From assembly GCA_913041115.1 (NCBI GenBank), contig CAJWIE010000005.1:1-32234 (forward strand): a DNA stretch of 32,234 nucleotides, read 5' to 3'. Of the stretch, positions 19,356-29,206 are shown piece after piece (the stretch's first letter is position 1; each line of letters begins with the position of its first letter). This stretch comes from an uncultured Legionellales bacterium. GTDB lineage: Bacteria > Pseudomonadota > Gammaproteobacteria > Eutrophobiales > Eutrophobiaceae. A model generated the notes under the pieces. It was not told the DNA's origin. It saw only the letters and a program-made list of their open reading frames with translations, and did no database searches. Position numbers and translations under genes: made by a program.

Positions 19356-20096
19356 ATGGAAAATAAAATATTTGAGAAGATGATTGCTCTTGAGAGCAAT
19401 CATTGGTGGTTTGTTGCAAGAAGAAAAATTATTTTTAGTGCCATTAATAATTTAGATCTTCCGAGGAATATAAGAATTTTAGATGCGGGTTGCGGTAATG
19501 GAGACAATCTATCATTGCTATCTCATTTTGGAGATTTAGTGGCATTTGAAAAAAATGAGGAGGCGTTTAGAAGGGCAAAATCCAAAAAAATTGGCCAAAT
19601 ATATAAAGCTGAACTACCGTATAATTTACCTAGCAACATCAAAACAAACTTTGATCTAATAGTATTACTTGATGTGCTTGAGCATATCGATGATGATAGT
19701 CAAAGTCTTACTACTGTTAGAAGCTTAATGAATGACAAGGCATTGATTTTGATAACTGTCCCTGCTTTTCAGTGGCTTTGGAGCGATCATGATGTTCTTC
19801 ATCATCACAGACGTCGATATTCAAAATCAACCCTCAAAGAAAAATTAGATTTATCTGGATTCAGGGTGAAATATATTTCTTACTTTAATACTTTACTCTT
19901 TCCTTTTGCACTAGTAGAGCGAATTAAACAAAAAATATTTCCTCCATCAACTGAAGAAGTTTTAAAGATACCAAACAATAAAATTAATTTTTTGTTTGAG
20001 AAAATATTTAGTTATGAAGTAAATTTTATAAATAAAATATCATTTCCATTTGGGCTGTCATTGCTTGCTATAGCAGAGAAAATAAATTATGAATGA
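19356..20096 (+). CDS. Class I SAM-dependent methyltransferase
   Basis: SNHWWFVARRKII, motif I ILDAGCGNGDNLSLL, and FDLIVLLDVLEHIDDD. Confidence 0.9.
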   Translation: MENKIFEKMIALESNHWWFVARRKIIFSAINNLDLPRNIRILDAGCGNGDNLSLLSHFGDLVAFEKNEEAFRRAKSKKIGQIYKAELPYNLPSNIKTNFDLIVLLDVLEHIDDDSQSLTTVRSLMNDKALILITVPAFQWLWSDHDVLHHHRRRYSKSTLKEKLDLSGFRVKYISYFNTLLFPFALVERIKQKIFPPSTEEVLKIPNNKINFLFEKIFSYEVNFINKISFPFGLSLLAIAEKINYE

Positions 20097-21051
20097 GGAA
20101 AAACAAAATAAATTACTATCTATTGTATCACCTGTATACAATGAAGTAGAAAATCTAGACGAATTTTACTCACGAGTTTTAAGCGCGACTGGAGATTTAA
20201 ATTTAGAAACAGAGATTATTTATATTAATGACGGTAGCCAAGACAACTCTATTCAGGTTATCAATAAGCAAAGTAAAAATGATGACCGTGTTGCTGTTAT
20301 TGACTTAAGTAGGAATTTTGGAAAAGAAATAGCATTAACAGCGGGTCTAGACCATGCTTCTGGTGATGCGGTTATTGTTATTGATAGTGATTTGCAAGAC
20401 CCCCCTGAATTAATACCAAAATTAGTAGAAGAATGGCTCAATGGCTATGATGTTGTAAATGCTAAACGTATAAAAAGAAAAGGCGAGGGTTCTTTAAAAA
20501 AAATAACATCATATATTTATTATCGCCTATTGTTTTATCTCAGCGATATAAACATTCCTATAGATACTGGTGATTTTCGTTTATTAAATAGATGTGCACT
20601 TGATGCTCTGTTGAAATTAAGAGAAAAGCATCGTTATATGAAGGGATTGTTTGTTTGGGTTGGTTTTAAACAAAAAGAAATTGAGTATGAGAGGGAAGCA
20701 AGATATAAAGGTAAAACCAAATGGAATTTTTTTAGTCTATTTAATTTAGCTTTTGACGGGCTTACTTCATTTTCTATTATACCATTACGATTGGCTTCAA
20801 TTGTTGGTTTCTTATCAGCATTCTTTGGTTTTTTTTATGGGTTAACGATTGTTGTTAAAAGACTATTTTTCCAAGAACAGGTTGTTGGTTTCACATCACT
20901 TGTTGTGCTTATAACTTTTTTTGGCGGCATTCAATTGCTTTCCATTGGCATTATTGGAGAATATATAGGAAGAATTTTTAATGAAACAAAAAATAGACCA
21001 CTTTATATTGTAAAAAATATAAAAGAGTCTGTATTTTCTAATAGGTCTTAA
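20089..21051 (+). CDS. GT2 family glycosyltransferase (DPM1/GtrB-like, with C-terminal TM segments)
   Basis: LSIVSPVYNEVENL, INDGSQDNS, DLSRNFGKEIALTAGLDHASGDAVIVIDSDLQDPPELIP. Two C-terminal hydrophobic helices. Confidence 0.93.
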   Translation: MNEEKQNKLLSIVSPVYNEVENLDEFYSRVLSATGDLNLETEIIYINDGSQDNSIQVINKQSKNDDRVAVIDLSRNFGKEIALTAGLDHASGDAVIVIDSDLQDPPELIPKLVEEWLNGYDVVNAKRIKRKGEGSLKKITSYIYYRLLFYLSDINIPIDTGDFRLLNRCALDALLKLREKHRYMKGLFVWVGFKQKEIEYEREARYKGKTKWNFFSLFNLAFDGLTSFSIIPLRLASIVGFLSAFFGFFYGLTIVVKRLFFQEQVVGFTSLVVLITFFGGIQLLSIGIIGEYIGRIFNETKNRPLYIVKNIKESVFSNRS

Positions 21052-21092
21052 TTCAACCTGATTTACATTTTGTAAATCTTTTATTTAAAATA

Positions 21093-22568
21093 ATGAGAAT
21101 ATCTGAAAAATATTGGTTTATTTTTGCATTTCTAATCTACTTGATAGCCGCATGGTTTAGTGTTGGCCATTATCACGATGACGAGTATTACCAGATATTG
21201 GATTTTGCCGCATACAAGCTTGGTTTTGAAATGCAACATACAGTTATGTGGGAATACAAGGAGGGCGTTAGAAGTGGGCTACAGCCCTTTATTGCTTATG
21301 TAGTTGTTAAAGGATTAACGCTTATTGATGTGACATCGCCATTTATCTGGGCTTTTTATCTACGTTTACTCAGTTTGGCCATTTCATTTATTTCGATATT
21401 TGCTTTTTTTCAAGTCGTAAAAAAGGAAATAAATTTCGAAGAAAATCTAACCTGGGTTATTTTCTTTCTTTTATTTTCATGGATTTTAGTGTTTCTAAAT
21501 GTTCGTTTTTCTTCAGAAGGTTGGGCTACTTCATTATTTTTATTTGCTTACGCATTATATTTTTTTCAAACCCAAAGTAAGATTAGAAAATATTTTTTTG
21601 TTGGCGTATTACTGGGATTTGCATTTTTATCAAGATATCAAATAGGTTTACTTATTTTTGGTTTTGGTCTTTGGGTGTTATTTCGGGGGAATGAAAAATT
21701 TTCACGATTATGTGTTCTAACGTCAGGTTTGATTTTTGCCATATTAATTGGTGTTCTTATAGATTATTGGTTTTACGGAAAACTGGTATTTAGTTTTTGG
21801 AACTATTTTGAATGGCATATAATAAAAGGCGCTATAGATAATCTTATTCAGCCTTGGTGGTTTTATGTCTATTACTCTATGGTACAGCTTATACCCCCAA
21901 TTACTTTATTTGTGCCACTTATAATCATTGCTTTCTGGGCATTATTTCCACGCCATTCAATAACGTGGGCAACTATACCATTCATTGCATTTCATCATTA
22001 TTTTGGGCACAAAGAGATGAGGTATTTATTTCCTGTTATACCATTTCTACCGGTTATGTTTGCAATGACTATTGAAGAGCTTGTGGAACGATTTAAATGC
22101 TTAGACACAGATATTTTAAAGCATATATGTCTATCTATAATCTATATATCACTATTTATTAACATAATATTGGTTCTTTTAACTATCACTTTACCTGCTA
22201 GCAAGGAAGTTGCTCATTGGCAGAATTGTTTTTCTAAAAAATTTCCTAGTGATTCAGTATTACTTACTTATGATCCAGACGGGTCTGGTTCGACAACCGG
22301 TGAGTTGGAGTTAGATTTTTATAATGTAAATAATATACCTATAATTTCTATTAGTAGTGAGGCTGAAATTATTAAAAAAATAATTGAATTTCCAAGCAAA
22401 AAATTATTTTATGCTGCCAGAAAGAAGGGCAGAGCAGCAGAACTTGCTAGTAACGGAATTTCAAGTAAGTTGATATGCCAGGCATTACCCGAATGGATTC
22501 TAAAAATTAATATAAATAATTGGACATCACGAGCAAGTATTTGGCAAGTTTGGGAGATTACCAAATAA
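21093..22568 (+). CDS. Multi-TM mannosyltransferase-like protein (GT22/Alg9-like)
   Basis: 491 aa, very hydrophobic. N-terminal HYHDDEYYQILDFAAYKLG resembles the HPDE(H)xQxLE motif of GT22 lipid-linked mannosyltransferases; HHYFGHKEMRYLFPVIPF resembles the HKExRFl motif. Confidence 0.75.
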   Translation: MRISEKYWFIFAFLIYLIAAWFSVGHYHDDEYYQILDFAAYKLGFEMQHTVMWEYKEGVRSGLQPFIAYVVVKGLTLIDVTSPFIWAFYLRLLSLAISFISIFAFFQVVKKEINFEENLTWVIFFLLFSWILVFLNVRFSSEGWATSLFLFAYALYFFQTQSKIRKYFFVGVLLGFAFLSRYQIGLLIFGFGLWVLFRGNEKFSRLCVLTSGLIFAILIGVLIDYWFYGKLVFSFWNYFEWHIIKGAIDNLIQPWWFYVYYSMVQLIPPITLFVPLIIIAFWALFPRHSITWATIPFIAFHHYFGHKEMRYLFPVIPFLPVMFAMTIEELVERFKCLDTDILKHICLSIIYISLFINIILVLLTITLPASKEVAHWQNCFSKKFPSDSVLLTYDPDGSGSTTGELELDFYNVNNIPIISISSEAEIIKKIIEFPSKKLFYAARKKGRAAELASNGISSKLICQALPEWILKININNWTSRASIWQVWEITK

Positions 22569-22593
22569 AATTAAAACATTTTATATTTTTTTA

Positions 22594-23637
22594 TTATTTA
22601 AACTGTACCCTTGATTTTTTATTATTTTCAATTATTTCTCCAATTAACCACGCAGTCTCACCATTATTATTAAGGTGATTAATAGTCTCTTCTATATTAT
22701 CCTTTTCAACACACAATACTAATCCAACTCCACAATTAAATGTTCTAAACATTTCGTATGAATCAATTTTACCCCGATCGCTTAACCAATTAAATATATT
22801 TGGGATAGCCCACGAGTTTGTATCAATTATTACTGACAAATTATTTGGCATTACTCTTGGTAGGTTATCAATTAAACCCCCGCCTGTTATATGTGAGATT
22901 GACTTGATGGGTATACGTTTGATTAGATCTAGAATCTGTTTTACATAAATTCGAGTTGGCGTAAGTAAATGTTCTAATATTTTTCTATTATCCAGATTTT
23001 GATTTAAGTCCGAGTTAGTTTCTTTTATGATCTTTCTTATAAGAGAATATCCGTTGGAATGACAGCCGCTAGATGCAAGTGCAACCAATGCATCACCAGC
23101 TACTATATCTTCCCCCGTAATTATCTGATCTTTTTCGACAACTCCCACGCAGAAGCCAGCCATATCATAATCATGCTCCTTATACATTCCTGGCATTTCG
23201 GCAGTTTCACCCCCAATTAGACTGCACCCTGCCAGTGAGCAGCCTTTATTGATACCACTAATAACGGTTTCGGCAATATTAATATCAAGCTTTGAACAAG
23301 CAAAATAGTCTAGAAAGAATAAAGGTTTCGCACCTTGTACGATCACATCGTTTACACACATTGCTACTAAATCAATGCCAATTGTGTCATGTATGTTATT
23401 CTCAATAGCAAGTTTAATTTTAGTTCCAACACCATCTGTTCCAGACACGAGTATTGGTTGTTTATAGCTTAAAGAGCCAAGATCAAATAATCCCCCAAAT
23501 CCACCAAGCTCTCCGATAACCCCTTTTTTATCAGCATTACTAATAGTCTTTTTCAGGCGTTGTACCAATTCATTGCCCTTTTCGATATTAACACCGGCTT
23601 CCTTGTAACTGATTTTTTTATTTATATCGTTATCCAT
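22594..23637 (-). CDS. purM: Phosphoribosylformylglycinamidine cyclo-ligase
   Basis: SYKEAGVNIEKGN, LVSGTDGVGTKIKLA, CSLIGGETAEMPGMY and ISHITGGGLIDNLPRV. Confidence 0.97.
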   Translation of the reverse strand: MDNDINKKISYKEAGVNIEKGNELVQRLKKTISNADKKGVIGELGGFGGLFDLGSLSYKQPILVSGTDGVGTKIKLAIENNIHDTIGIDLVAMCVNDVIVQGAKPLFFLDYFACSKLDINIAETVISGINKGCSLAGCSLIGGETAEMPGMYKEHDYDMAGFCVGVVEKDQIITGEDIVAGDALVALASSGCHSNGYSLIRKIIKETNSDLNQNLDNRKILEHLLTPTRIYVKQILDLIKRIPIKSISHITGGGLIDNLPRVMPNNLSVIIDTNSWAIPNIFNWLSDRGKIDSYEMFRTFNCGVGLVLCVEKDNIEETINHLNNNGETAWLIGEIIENNKKSRVQFK

Positions 23638-23711
23638 ATGGGTATGTTATCGGTGTCAGTTATTAACCGCAATCCTTGACTTAGTGGCAAGTCTTGCATA
23701 GCGTATTCTAT

Positions 23712-24755
23712 ATGAAACTCAGAATATTATGTTTTATATGTTTTTCTGCACTTATTTGCCAGCCAACTTATGCGATAAAAGTCTCTGGACTTTATCAAGC
23801 AGTGATTTCGGTCAGCGACGAATCAGCACCAAAACGTCGTATCGCTTTGAAACAGGGATTGGGTAAAGTTCTTATTAAAGTTACTGGCGATAGAAATATT
23901 AATAAAAGCATGGGTGTTAGCTCATTACTGGAACGCCCAGAGCAATTTGTTCAACAATATCGATATCGTCAAAATAATAATAAATGGGGCCAAAAAAAAT
24001 TGACCCGTGAATTATGGGTTCAATTTGATGAAAATTCTTTAGATGAGGCACTTAAAAATAACGGCGTTTCAGTTTGGGAGAAAGAACGACCATCTATTTT
24101 AGTTTGGCTTGTTTCCCAAAGAAATGACAATCGATCGTTTGTAAATATTGAGGAAAATTTTGAATATTTAAAAATCTTAGAGAGTCGTGCCTCTGCTAGA
24201 GGTGTTAGTTTATTATTTCCGTTACTTGATCTTCAGGATGGCTCTAAAATCTCAGTTACCGATGTGTGGGGTGGATTTACAGAACCCATATTGGCGGCAT
24301 CCGAACGTTATCAGGCAAATGCCATATTAACAGGAAAATTTACACAAATATTGCCAACTTTATGGGAATCAGAGTGGGCAGTTTATTTTGATGAACAAGC
24401 TATTCATTGGGTAAGTCAGAGTGATGTTGCTGATATTGTTTTAGAAGAGGGAATTGATGAGCTTGTGGACAGGTTAGTGTTACGTTATTCTGAAACCGGA
24501 GAGCAAAGCACAGGAGTAATTGAATTATTAGTTAATGATATTGGCAGTATTGACGAATATGCACAAACTTTTTCATATTTAACTTCACTTCAGTCTGTGA
24601 ATACAGTTAATGTCAAACAAGTTACATCAAGATATATTGTATTTGAATTGACTAGTGATCGTGGTATAGCTGGTTTACATCAAGCGATTTCCCTAGGTAA
24701 AATTTTGGAACCTGTTGAAGGTGGCAATGAATTGGAGTATCGCTTTTTACCGTAA
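23712..24755 (+). CDS. DUF2066 domain-containing exported protein
   Basis: Signal peptide MKLRILCFICFSALICQPTYA; conserved position between purM and hda in gammaproteobacteria. The track start at 23694 is TTG; an ATG lies at 23712. Confidence 0.85.
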   Translation: MKLRILCFICFSALICQPTYAIKVSGLYQAVISVSDESAPKRRIALKQGLGKVLIKVTGDRNINKSMGVSSLLERPEQFVQQYRYRQNNNKWGQKKLTRELWVQFDENSLDEALKNNGVSVWEKERPSILVWLVSQRNDNRSFVNIEENFEYLKILESRASARGVSLLFPLLDLQDGSKISVTDVWGGFTEPILAASERYQANAILTGKFTQILPTLWESEWAVYFDEQAIHWVSQSDVADIVLEEGIDELVDRLVLRYSETGEQSTGVIELLVNDIGSIDEYAQTFSYLTSLQSVNTVNVKQVTSRYIVFELTSDRGIAGLHQAISLGKILEPVEGGNELEYRFLP

Positions 24756-24793
24756 TGAAAACACAAAAATTTAAATAACATTTTTTATATTTC

Positions 24794-25501
24794 ATGAAAT
24801 CTAATCGTACATCTTTATTACAAATACCTTTTGAATTTGGTAATTTTCAAAAAATAGATTTTACTTCATTTGTTCAAGGTGAAAATAAAAATCTGTTACA
24901 CCTTTTAAATGTAATCGCCAAAAAAGAAAGAAGCCATTGTCTTTATATTTGCGGTTCCGAGGGAACTGGCAAGACTCATTTATTGCAAGCAACATGCAAG
25001 CAAGCTGACGAAATAAATTATCATGCTTCATATATCCCTCTTAAAAATCATAGGGACTTTAATCCAGAGATCCTAAATGGTTTGGGAAAGTTAGATTTAG
25101 TTTGCGTTGATGATCTTGAATTTATTTCTGATAATCTAGAGTGGCAGCAACGTCTGACTTTACTTTATAATGAAATTAGAGATAACAATAATTCAATTGT
25201 AATTAGCTCGGCTTTCTCTCCTAAAAATATTAACATCGAGCTTAATGATCTTAAATCTAGATTGGTTTGGGGGCAGGTATTTACAATAAAACCACCGGAT
25301 GATCAATTAAAAATAGAAATACTAAAGAGAAAAGCAACAGAACGTTCATTTGAACTCAGTAACAACGTAGCAGAGTTCCTAATAAATCGATTCAGCAGAG
25401 ATTTAAATTCATTAATAAAAATTCTTGATGAGATAGATCGTTCATCACTTGCCGCAAAACGAAAAATAACAATACCGTTTATTAAAGAATTAATCAGTTA
25501 G
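24794..25501 (+). CDS. hda: DnaA regulatory inactivator Hda
   Basis: 235 aa DnaA-like AAA+: LYICGSEGTGKTHLLQA, LVCVDDLEFI, LKSRLVWGQVFTIKPP. Confidence 0.93.
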   Translation: MKSNRTSLLQIPFEFGNFQKIDFTSFVQGENKNLLHLLNVIAKKERSHCLYICGSEGTGKTHLLQATCKQADEINYHASYIPLKNHRDFNPEILNGLGKLDLVCVDDLEFISDNLEWQQRLTLLYNEIRDNNNSIVISSAFSPKNINIELNDLKSRLVWGQVFTIKPPDDQLKIEILKRKATERSFELSNNVAEFLINRFSRDLNSLIKILDEIDRSSLAAKRKITIPFIKELIS

Positions 25502-26083
25502 TTTTTTAGCAATTTTTGCTAACCGTTCCCCAGCAGCAAAACAAAGCTCTTTTTCGTTTTTTGTTACTGGAAGTTCATTTTTATTCCCAGCAACATGCGT
25601 TGCTCCATATGGTGTTCCACCCCCTTCTTTTTCAAATAAACCTGGTTCAGTATAAGGGAGTCCGACTAACAACATTCCATGATGAATCAATGGCAGCATC
25701 ATTGACAAAAGTGTTGTTTCTTGTCCACCGTGTAAACTTCCTGTTGAGCTAAATACTGTCGCTGGTTTCCCAACGAGTCCACCTGAGATCCAAATATCAG
25801 ATGTTGAATCAATAAAATATTTTATTGGAGCTGCCATATTTCCAAATCTTGTTGGGCTTCCTAAGGCGAGGCCATCGCAATTAATTAAATCATCATATGT
25901 AGCAAAGGGAGGTCCGCTCTCGGGGATATCTGATTTAATATTCTCCGATGTCGTCCTGACTGAAGGAACGGTCCTGAGATTCCCTTCGCAATTTTCTACA
26001 GATTCGACACCTCTAGAAACATATTGTGCCATTTCGGCAACACTACCTCCGTGGCTATAGTAAAGAACAAGAATTTGAGTCAT
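25490..26083 (-). CDS. wrbA: WrbA-type flavodoxin-like NAD(P)H:quinone oxidoreductase
   Basis: ILVLYYSHGGSVAEMAQYVSRGVE, GSPTRFGNMAAPIKYFID and STGSLHGGQETTLLSM. Confidence 0.93.
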   Translation of the reverse strand: MTQILVLYYSHGGSVAEMAQYVSRGVESVENCEGNLRTVPSVRTTSENIKSDIPESGPPFATYDDLINCDGLALGSPTRFGNMAAPIKYFIDSTSDIWISGGLVGKPATVFSSTGSLHGGQETTLLSMMLPLIHHGMLLVGLPYTEPGLFEKEGGGTPYGATHVAGNKNELPVTKNEKELCFAAGERLAKIAKKLTD

Positions 26084-26084
26084 T

Positions 26085-26450
26085 TTAAATGATACTTAGT
26101 ACCAGTTCAGGCGGGCGCCCAATAACTGCTTTATTATTGACTAACACAATAGGGCGTTCAATTAATATCGGATTTTCAATCATAATTTTTAGTAACATCT
26201 CCGAATTATTCTGATATTTGCTGACATTGAGTTCTTTGTAGAGTGTCTCTCCTTTACGTATCAAATCTATTGGCTTTATATTCAACATTTTTAAAATATT
26301 CTCTAGTGTTTTATGATCAGGCGGTGTTTTCAAATACTGTATTACCTCCGTTTGAATACCTTTTTCTAGAAGTATTTCCAAGGTTTTCCTCGATTTTGAA
26401 CATCTTGGATTATGAAAAATTTTTGCCTTCATTTCTACCCTATTATCCAT
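26085..26450 (-). CDS. arsC: ArsC-family arsenate reductase (glutaredoxin type)
   Basis: IFHNPRCSKSRKTLEILLEKG and ENPILIERPIVLVNNKAVIGRPPE. The start may be the internal Met at 26432. Confidence 0.93.
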   Translation of the reverse strand: MDNRVEMKAKIFHNPRCSKSRKTLEILLEKGIQTEVIQYLKTPPDHKTLENILKMLNIKPIDLIRKGETLYKELNVSKYQNNSEMLLKIMIENPILIERPIVLVNNKAVIGRPPELVLSII

Positions 26451-26480
26451 TAAATATTTCTTAGATTATACTCACCGATT

Positions 26481-27350
26481 ATGATGCGATATATAGAAAA
26501 TAGTGTGAATAAATTTATTAAATTTCTGGTAATCATCTATTCAAGAACATTGTATATTCTTCGTCATTTTTATCTATCAAATGGTATGGAAGCCGCATCA
26601 GCCCTTGCTTTCGGATCTTTGCTCTCACTAGTTCCTTTACTTACCGTTATGTTTGGGTTTTTTGGTAGAATTTCCATACTTCAGGATTTTTCAGCTACGA
26701 TACAAAATTTCATTTTTACTAATTTTGTCCCCGAGTTTGGGCAGGTCGTTGAACAATATATATATATATATTCCACAAAAGCATCACAGCTTACGATTAG
26801 CGGTAGTTTTATTCTTATTCTAGTTGCATTAATGCTGCTTGCAACAATTGATAATACTTTTAATAGAATATGGAGAATAAAGAAAAAACGAAATCCTGTT
26901 AAACGCGTATTTATTTATTTTTTATTACTTGTTTTAGGACCATTGTTAATTGGAGTCAGTCTTGCCTTAACTTCATACTTACTATCTATTCCTGTTATTG
27001 CGGATGTTGACACTACATACAATATAAGAACTCATTTATTGCACTGGCTTCCGTTTTTGATGACGTCAATTACTTTTATTTTGTTGTATATACTTGTCCC
27101 AAATTGTTATGTATCTAATAGGCATGCTGCAACAGCTGGGATTATTTGCGCAATATTATTTGAACTAGCAAAGTATGCATTCGGCATTTATATAAAAGAA
27201 ATGTCGGATTTGGAAAATATTTATGGTGCGTTAGCAATTATCCCGCTTTTTTTTATATGGATTTATATTTCTTGGGTAATAATTTTGTTTGGCGCACATT
27301 TAACTTTTTGTTTATCTTTATTTCGTCCTGTGGATGGAAATAAGGTTTAA
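26481..27350 (+). CDS. YihY/BrkB family inner-membrane protein
   Basis: GMEAASALAFGSLLSLVPLLTVMFGFF and IYGALAIIPLFFIWIYISWVIILFGAHLT, typical of YihY. Confidence 0.93.
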   Translation: MMRYIENSVNKFIKFLVIIYSRTLYILRHFYLSNGMEAASALAFGSLLSLVPLLTVMFGFFGRISILQDFSATIQNFIFTNFVPEFGQVVEQYIYIYSTKASQLTISGSFILILVALMLLATIDNTFNRIWRIKKKRNPVKRVFIYFLLLVLGPLLIGVSLALTSYLLSIPVIADVDTTYNIRTHLLHWLPFLMTSITFILLYILVPNCYVSNRHAATAGIICAILFELAKYAFGIYIKEMSDLENIYGALAIIPLFFIWIYISWVIILFGAHLTFCLSLFRPVDGNKV

Positions 27351-27387
27351 AAACTAAGTTTATAATTACGAGAGTGAAAAAATATTT

Positions 27388-27660
27388 ATGAAGAAGAAAG
27401 CGATTAATTGCATTATAGGCGGCAGAGTCCAGGGGGTTGGTTTTCGTATGTCAACAAGTCAACAGTCTAAATTACTTGGTATTAAAGGTTGGGTTAAAAA
27501 CCTTGATGATGGTAGGGTTGAAGTGTACGCGTGTGGAGAACAAAATTTACTTGTTCAATTGCGTAAATGGTTAGCGCACGGACCAAGTTTAGCAAGGGTT
27601 ATCAATATTGAATGTATTAATGCTGATTATCAAAAATTTGATGATTTTTCTATACGTTAA
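27388..27660 (+). CDS. acyP: Acylphosphatase
   Basis: 90 aa with [39 protein letters not shown]. Confidence 0.96.
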   Translation: MKKKAINCIIGGRVQGVGFRMSTSQQSKLLGIKGWVKNLDDGRVEVYACGEQNLLVQLRKWLAHGPSLARVINIECINADYQKFDDFSIR

Positions 27661-28913
27661 TTATTCTTAATTTTTTCTTTAATGAACGTAATTGCTTTTT
27701 TGATTTGAATATTTTGGTTCTCGTCATCCTGCCTCGCTTTGTATTCAATTTCACCAGCGTCTAAACCCTTTTCACTAAAGACAAAGCGATGAGGGATTCC
27801 AATCAACTCCATATCTGAAAACATCACCCCAGGTCTTTCATTTCTATCATTGAGCAAAACATCTACATTATTGTTTGATAATTCATCATAAAGGGATATA
27901 ACTGCGTCACGTAAACGTATTGACTTGTGCATATTTACGGGAATTAGTGCCAGCTGAAAAGGCGCTATGGAAGTTGGCCATACAATACCTTTTTCATCAT
28001 GATTTTGTTCAATAGCCGCAGCGACAATACGTGAAACCCCAATACCATAACAACCCATTGTTAAAGTAATTGATTTTCCATGCTCATCAAGACAATTCGT
28101 TTTCATGCTTGAACTATATTTTGTGCCTAGTTGAAAAATATGTCCGACTTCAATGCCACGTGCACACTCTAATGCGCTAGCATCCTTCTCTCCTAAATCT
28201 GCTTTAGCCCGTTCTAAACTGGCAGCATAATCTCCATTTTTAGAAAATACGATTTGGTCTTCTCCTGATTCTGCTAAAACATGAAATTCATGCGATTTAT
28301 CTCCACCAATATTTCCAGAGTCAGCAATAACTGCACGAAATTTAAGACCAAGACGAGTAAATATTTTTGAGTATGTTGCATACATTTTCTCATAAGTTTC
28401 TTGTAATGATTCATCATTCATATGAAAGGAATAGGCATCTTTCATTAAAAATTCACGGGAGCGCATAATTCCGAAACGCGGACGTATCTCATCTCTAAAT
28501 TTAGTTTGTATTTGATACAAAATAATAGGGAGTTGTTTGTAGCTTCGAACCTCACGTCTTACTAAATCTGTGATGACTTCCTCATGGGTTGGTCCAAAAC
28601 AGAACTCGCGCTCATGACGATCATTTACCCGCAGTAATTCTGGGCCATACTGGTCCCAACGTTTGGATTCACGCCAGAGTTCAGCTGGTTGAATTGCCGG
28701 CATTAATATTTCTTGAGCATTAGCAGAATTCATTTCTTCACGAATAATAGCTTCCACTTTCTTTAATGTTCGGTAACCTAGTGGCAGCCATGTGTATATG
28801 CCCGAGGCTAATTGACGAATCATGCCTGCCCGCAACATAAGTTTATGACTTATTATTTCGGCATCAGCTGGTGCCTCTCTCAAAGTGGCCGTTAGTAATT
28901 TTGATAGCTTCAT
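27657..28913 (-). CDS. proS: Prolyl-tRNA synthetase, bacterial type but without the INS editing domain
   Basis: 418 aa. Class II motifs ([42 protein letters not shown]). [42 protein letters not shown] joins the two catalytic parts directly where E. coli ProRS has about 180 aa of INS. Confidence 0.96.
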   Translation of the reverse strand: MKLSKLLTATLREAPADAEIISHKLMLRAGMIRQLASGIYTWLPLGYRTLKKVEAIIREEMNSANAQEILMPAIQPAELWRESKRWDQYGPELLRVNDRHEREFCFGPTHEEVITDLVRREVRSYKQLPIILYQIQTKFRDEIRPRFGIMRSREFLMKDAYSFHMNDESLQETYEKMYATYSKIFTRLGLKFRAVIADSGNIGGDKSHEFHVLAESGEDQIVFSKNGDYAASLERAKADLGEKDASALECARGIEVGHIFQLGTKYSSSMKTNCLDEHGKSITLTMGCYGIGVSRIVAAAIEQNHDEKGIVWPTSIAPFQLALIPVNMHKSIRLRDAVISLYDELSNNNVDVLLNDRNERPGVMFSDMELIGIPHRFVFSEKGLDAGEIEYKARQDDENQNIQIKKAITFIKEKIKNN

Positions 28914-29047
28914 GCGTTGAATTATCTACATCATAAGTTAGAAAAAAATACCCAATTTGTAGTGATATAATGAATCATATCAGACACGGGTTGATAAGCG
29001 GTATCTAGCTGTATTGGACTAGTGAAATTAATAGGATTCAATATTCT

Positions 29048-29110
29048 ATGAAGCTTTTATTTATGCTTAATTGGTTAATTCCAAGCCATTTCCTAGACAA
29101 TATATCATAA
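29048..29110 (+). CDS. Candidate ilv leader peptide MKLLFMLNWLIPSHFLDNIS
   Basis: 20-codon ORF upstream of ilvB with 5 Leu and 2 Ile; AGGA-like RBS about 11 nt upstream. No clear downstream attenuator terminator is visible. Confidence 0.25.
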   Translation: MKLLFMLNWLIPSHFLDNIS

Positions 29111-29206
29111 CACAGCTTGACCTAACCTAAGAATCTCAGTAACTTCCCGCGTTTTTGTACAAATTAATGTATATTTATAACTTCTACATAATAATTGGTA
29201 GGACAG

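Noticed and set aside
26085-26450. Arsenic resistance island based on arsC
   Set aside because: A lone ArsC-family protein beside wrbA and yihY is a common gammaproteobacterial arrangement; no arsB/arsR/acr3 nearby.
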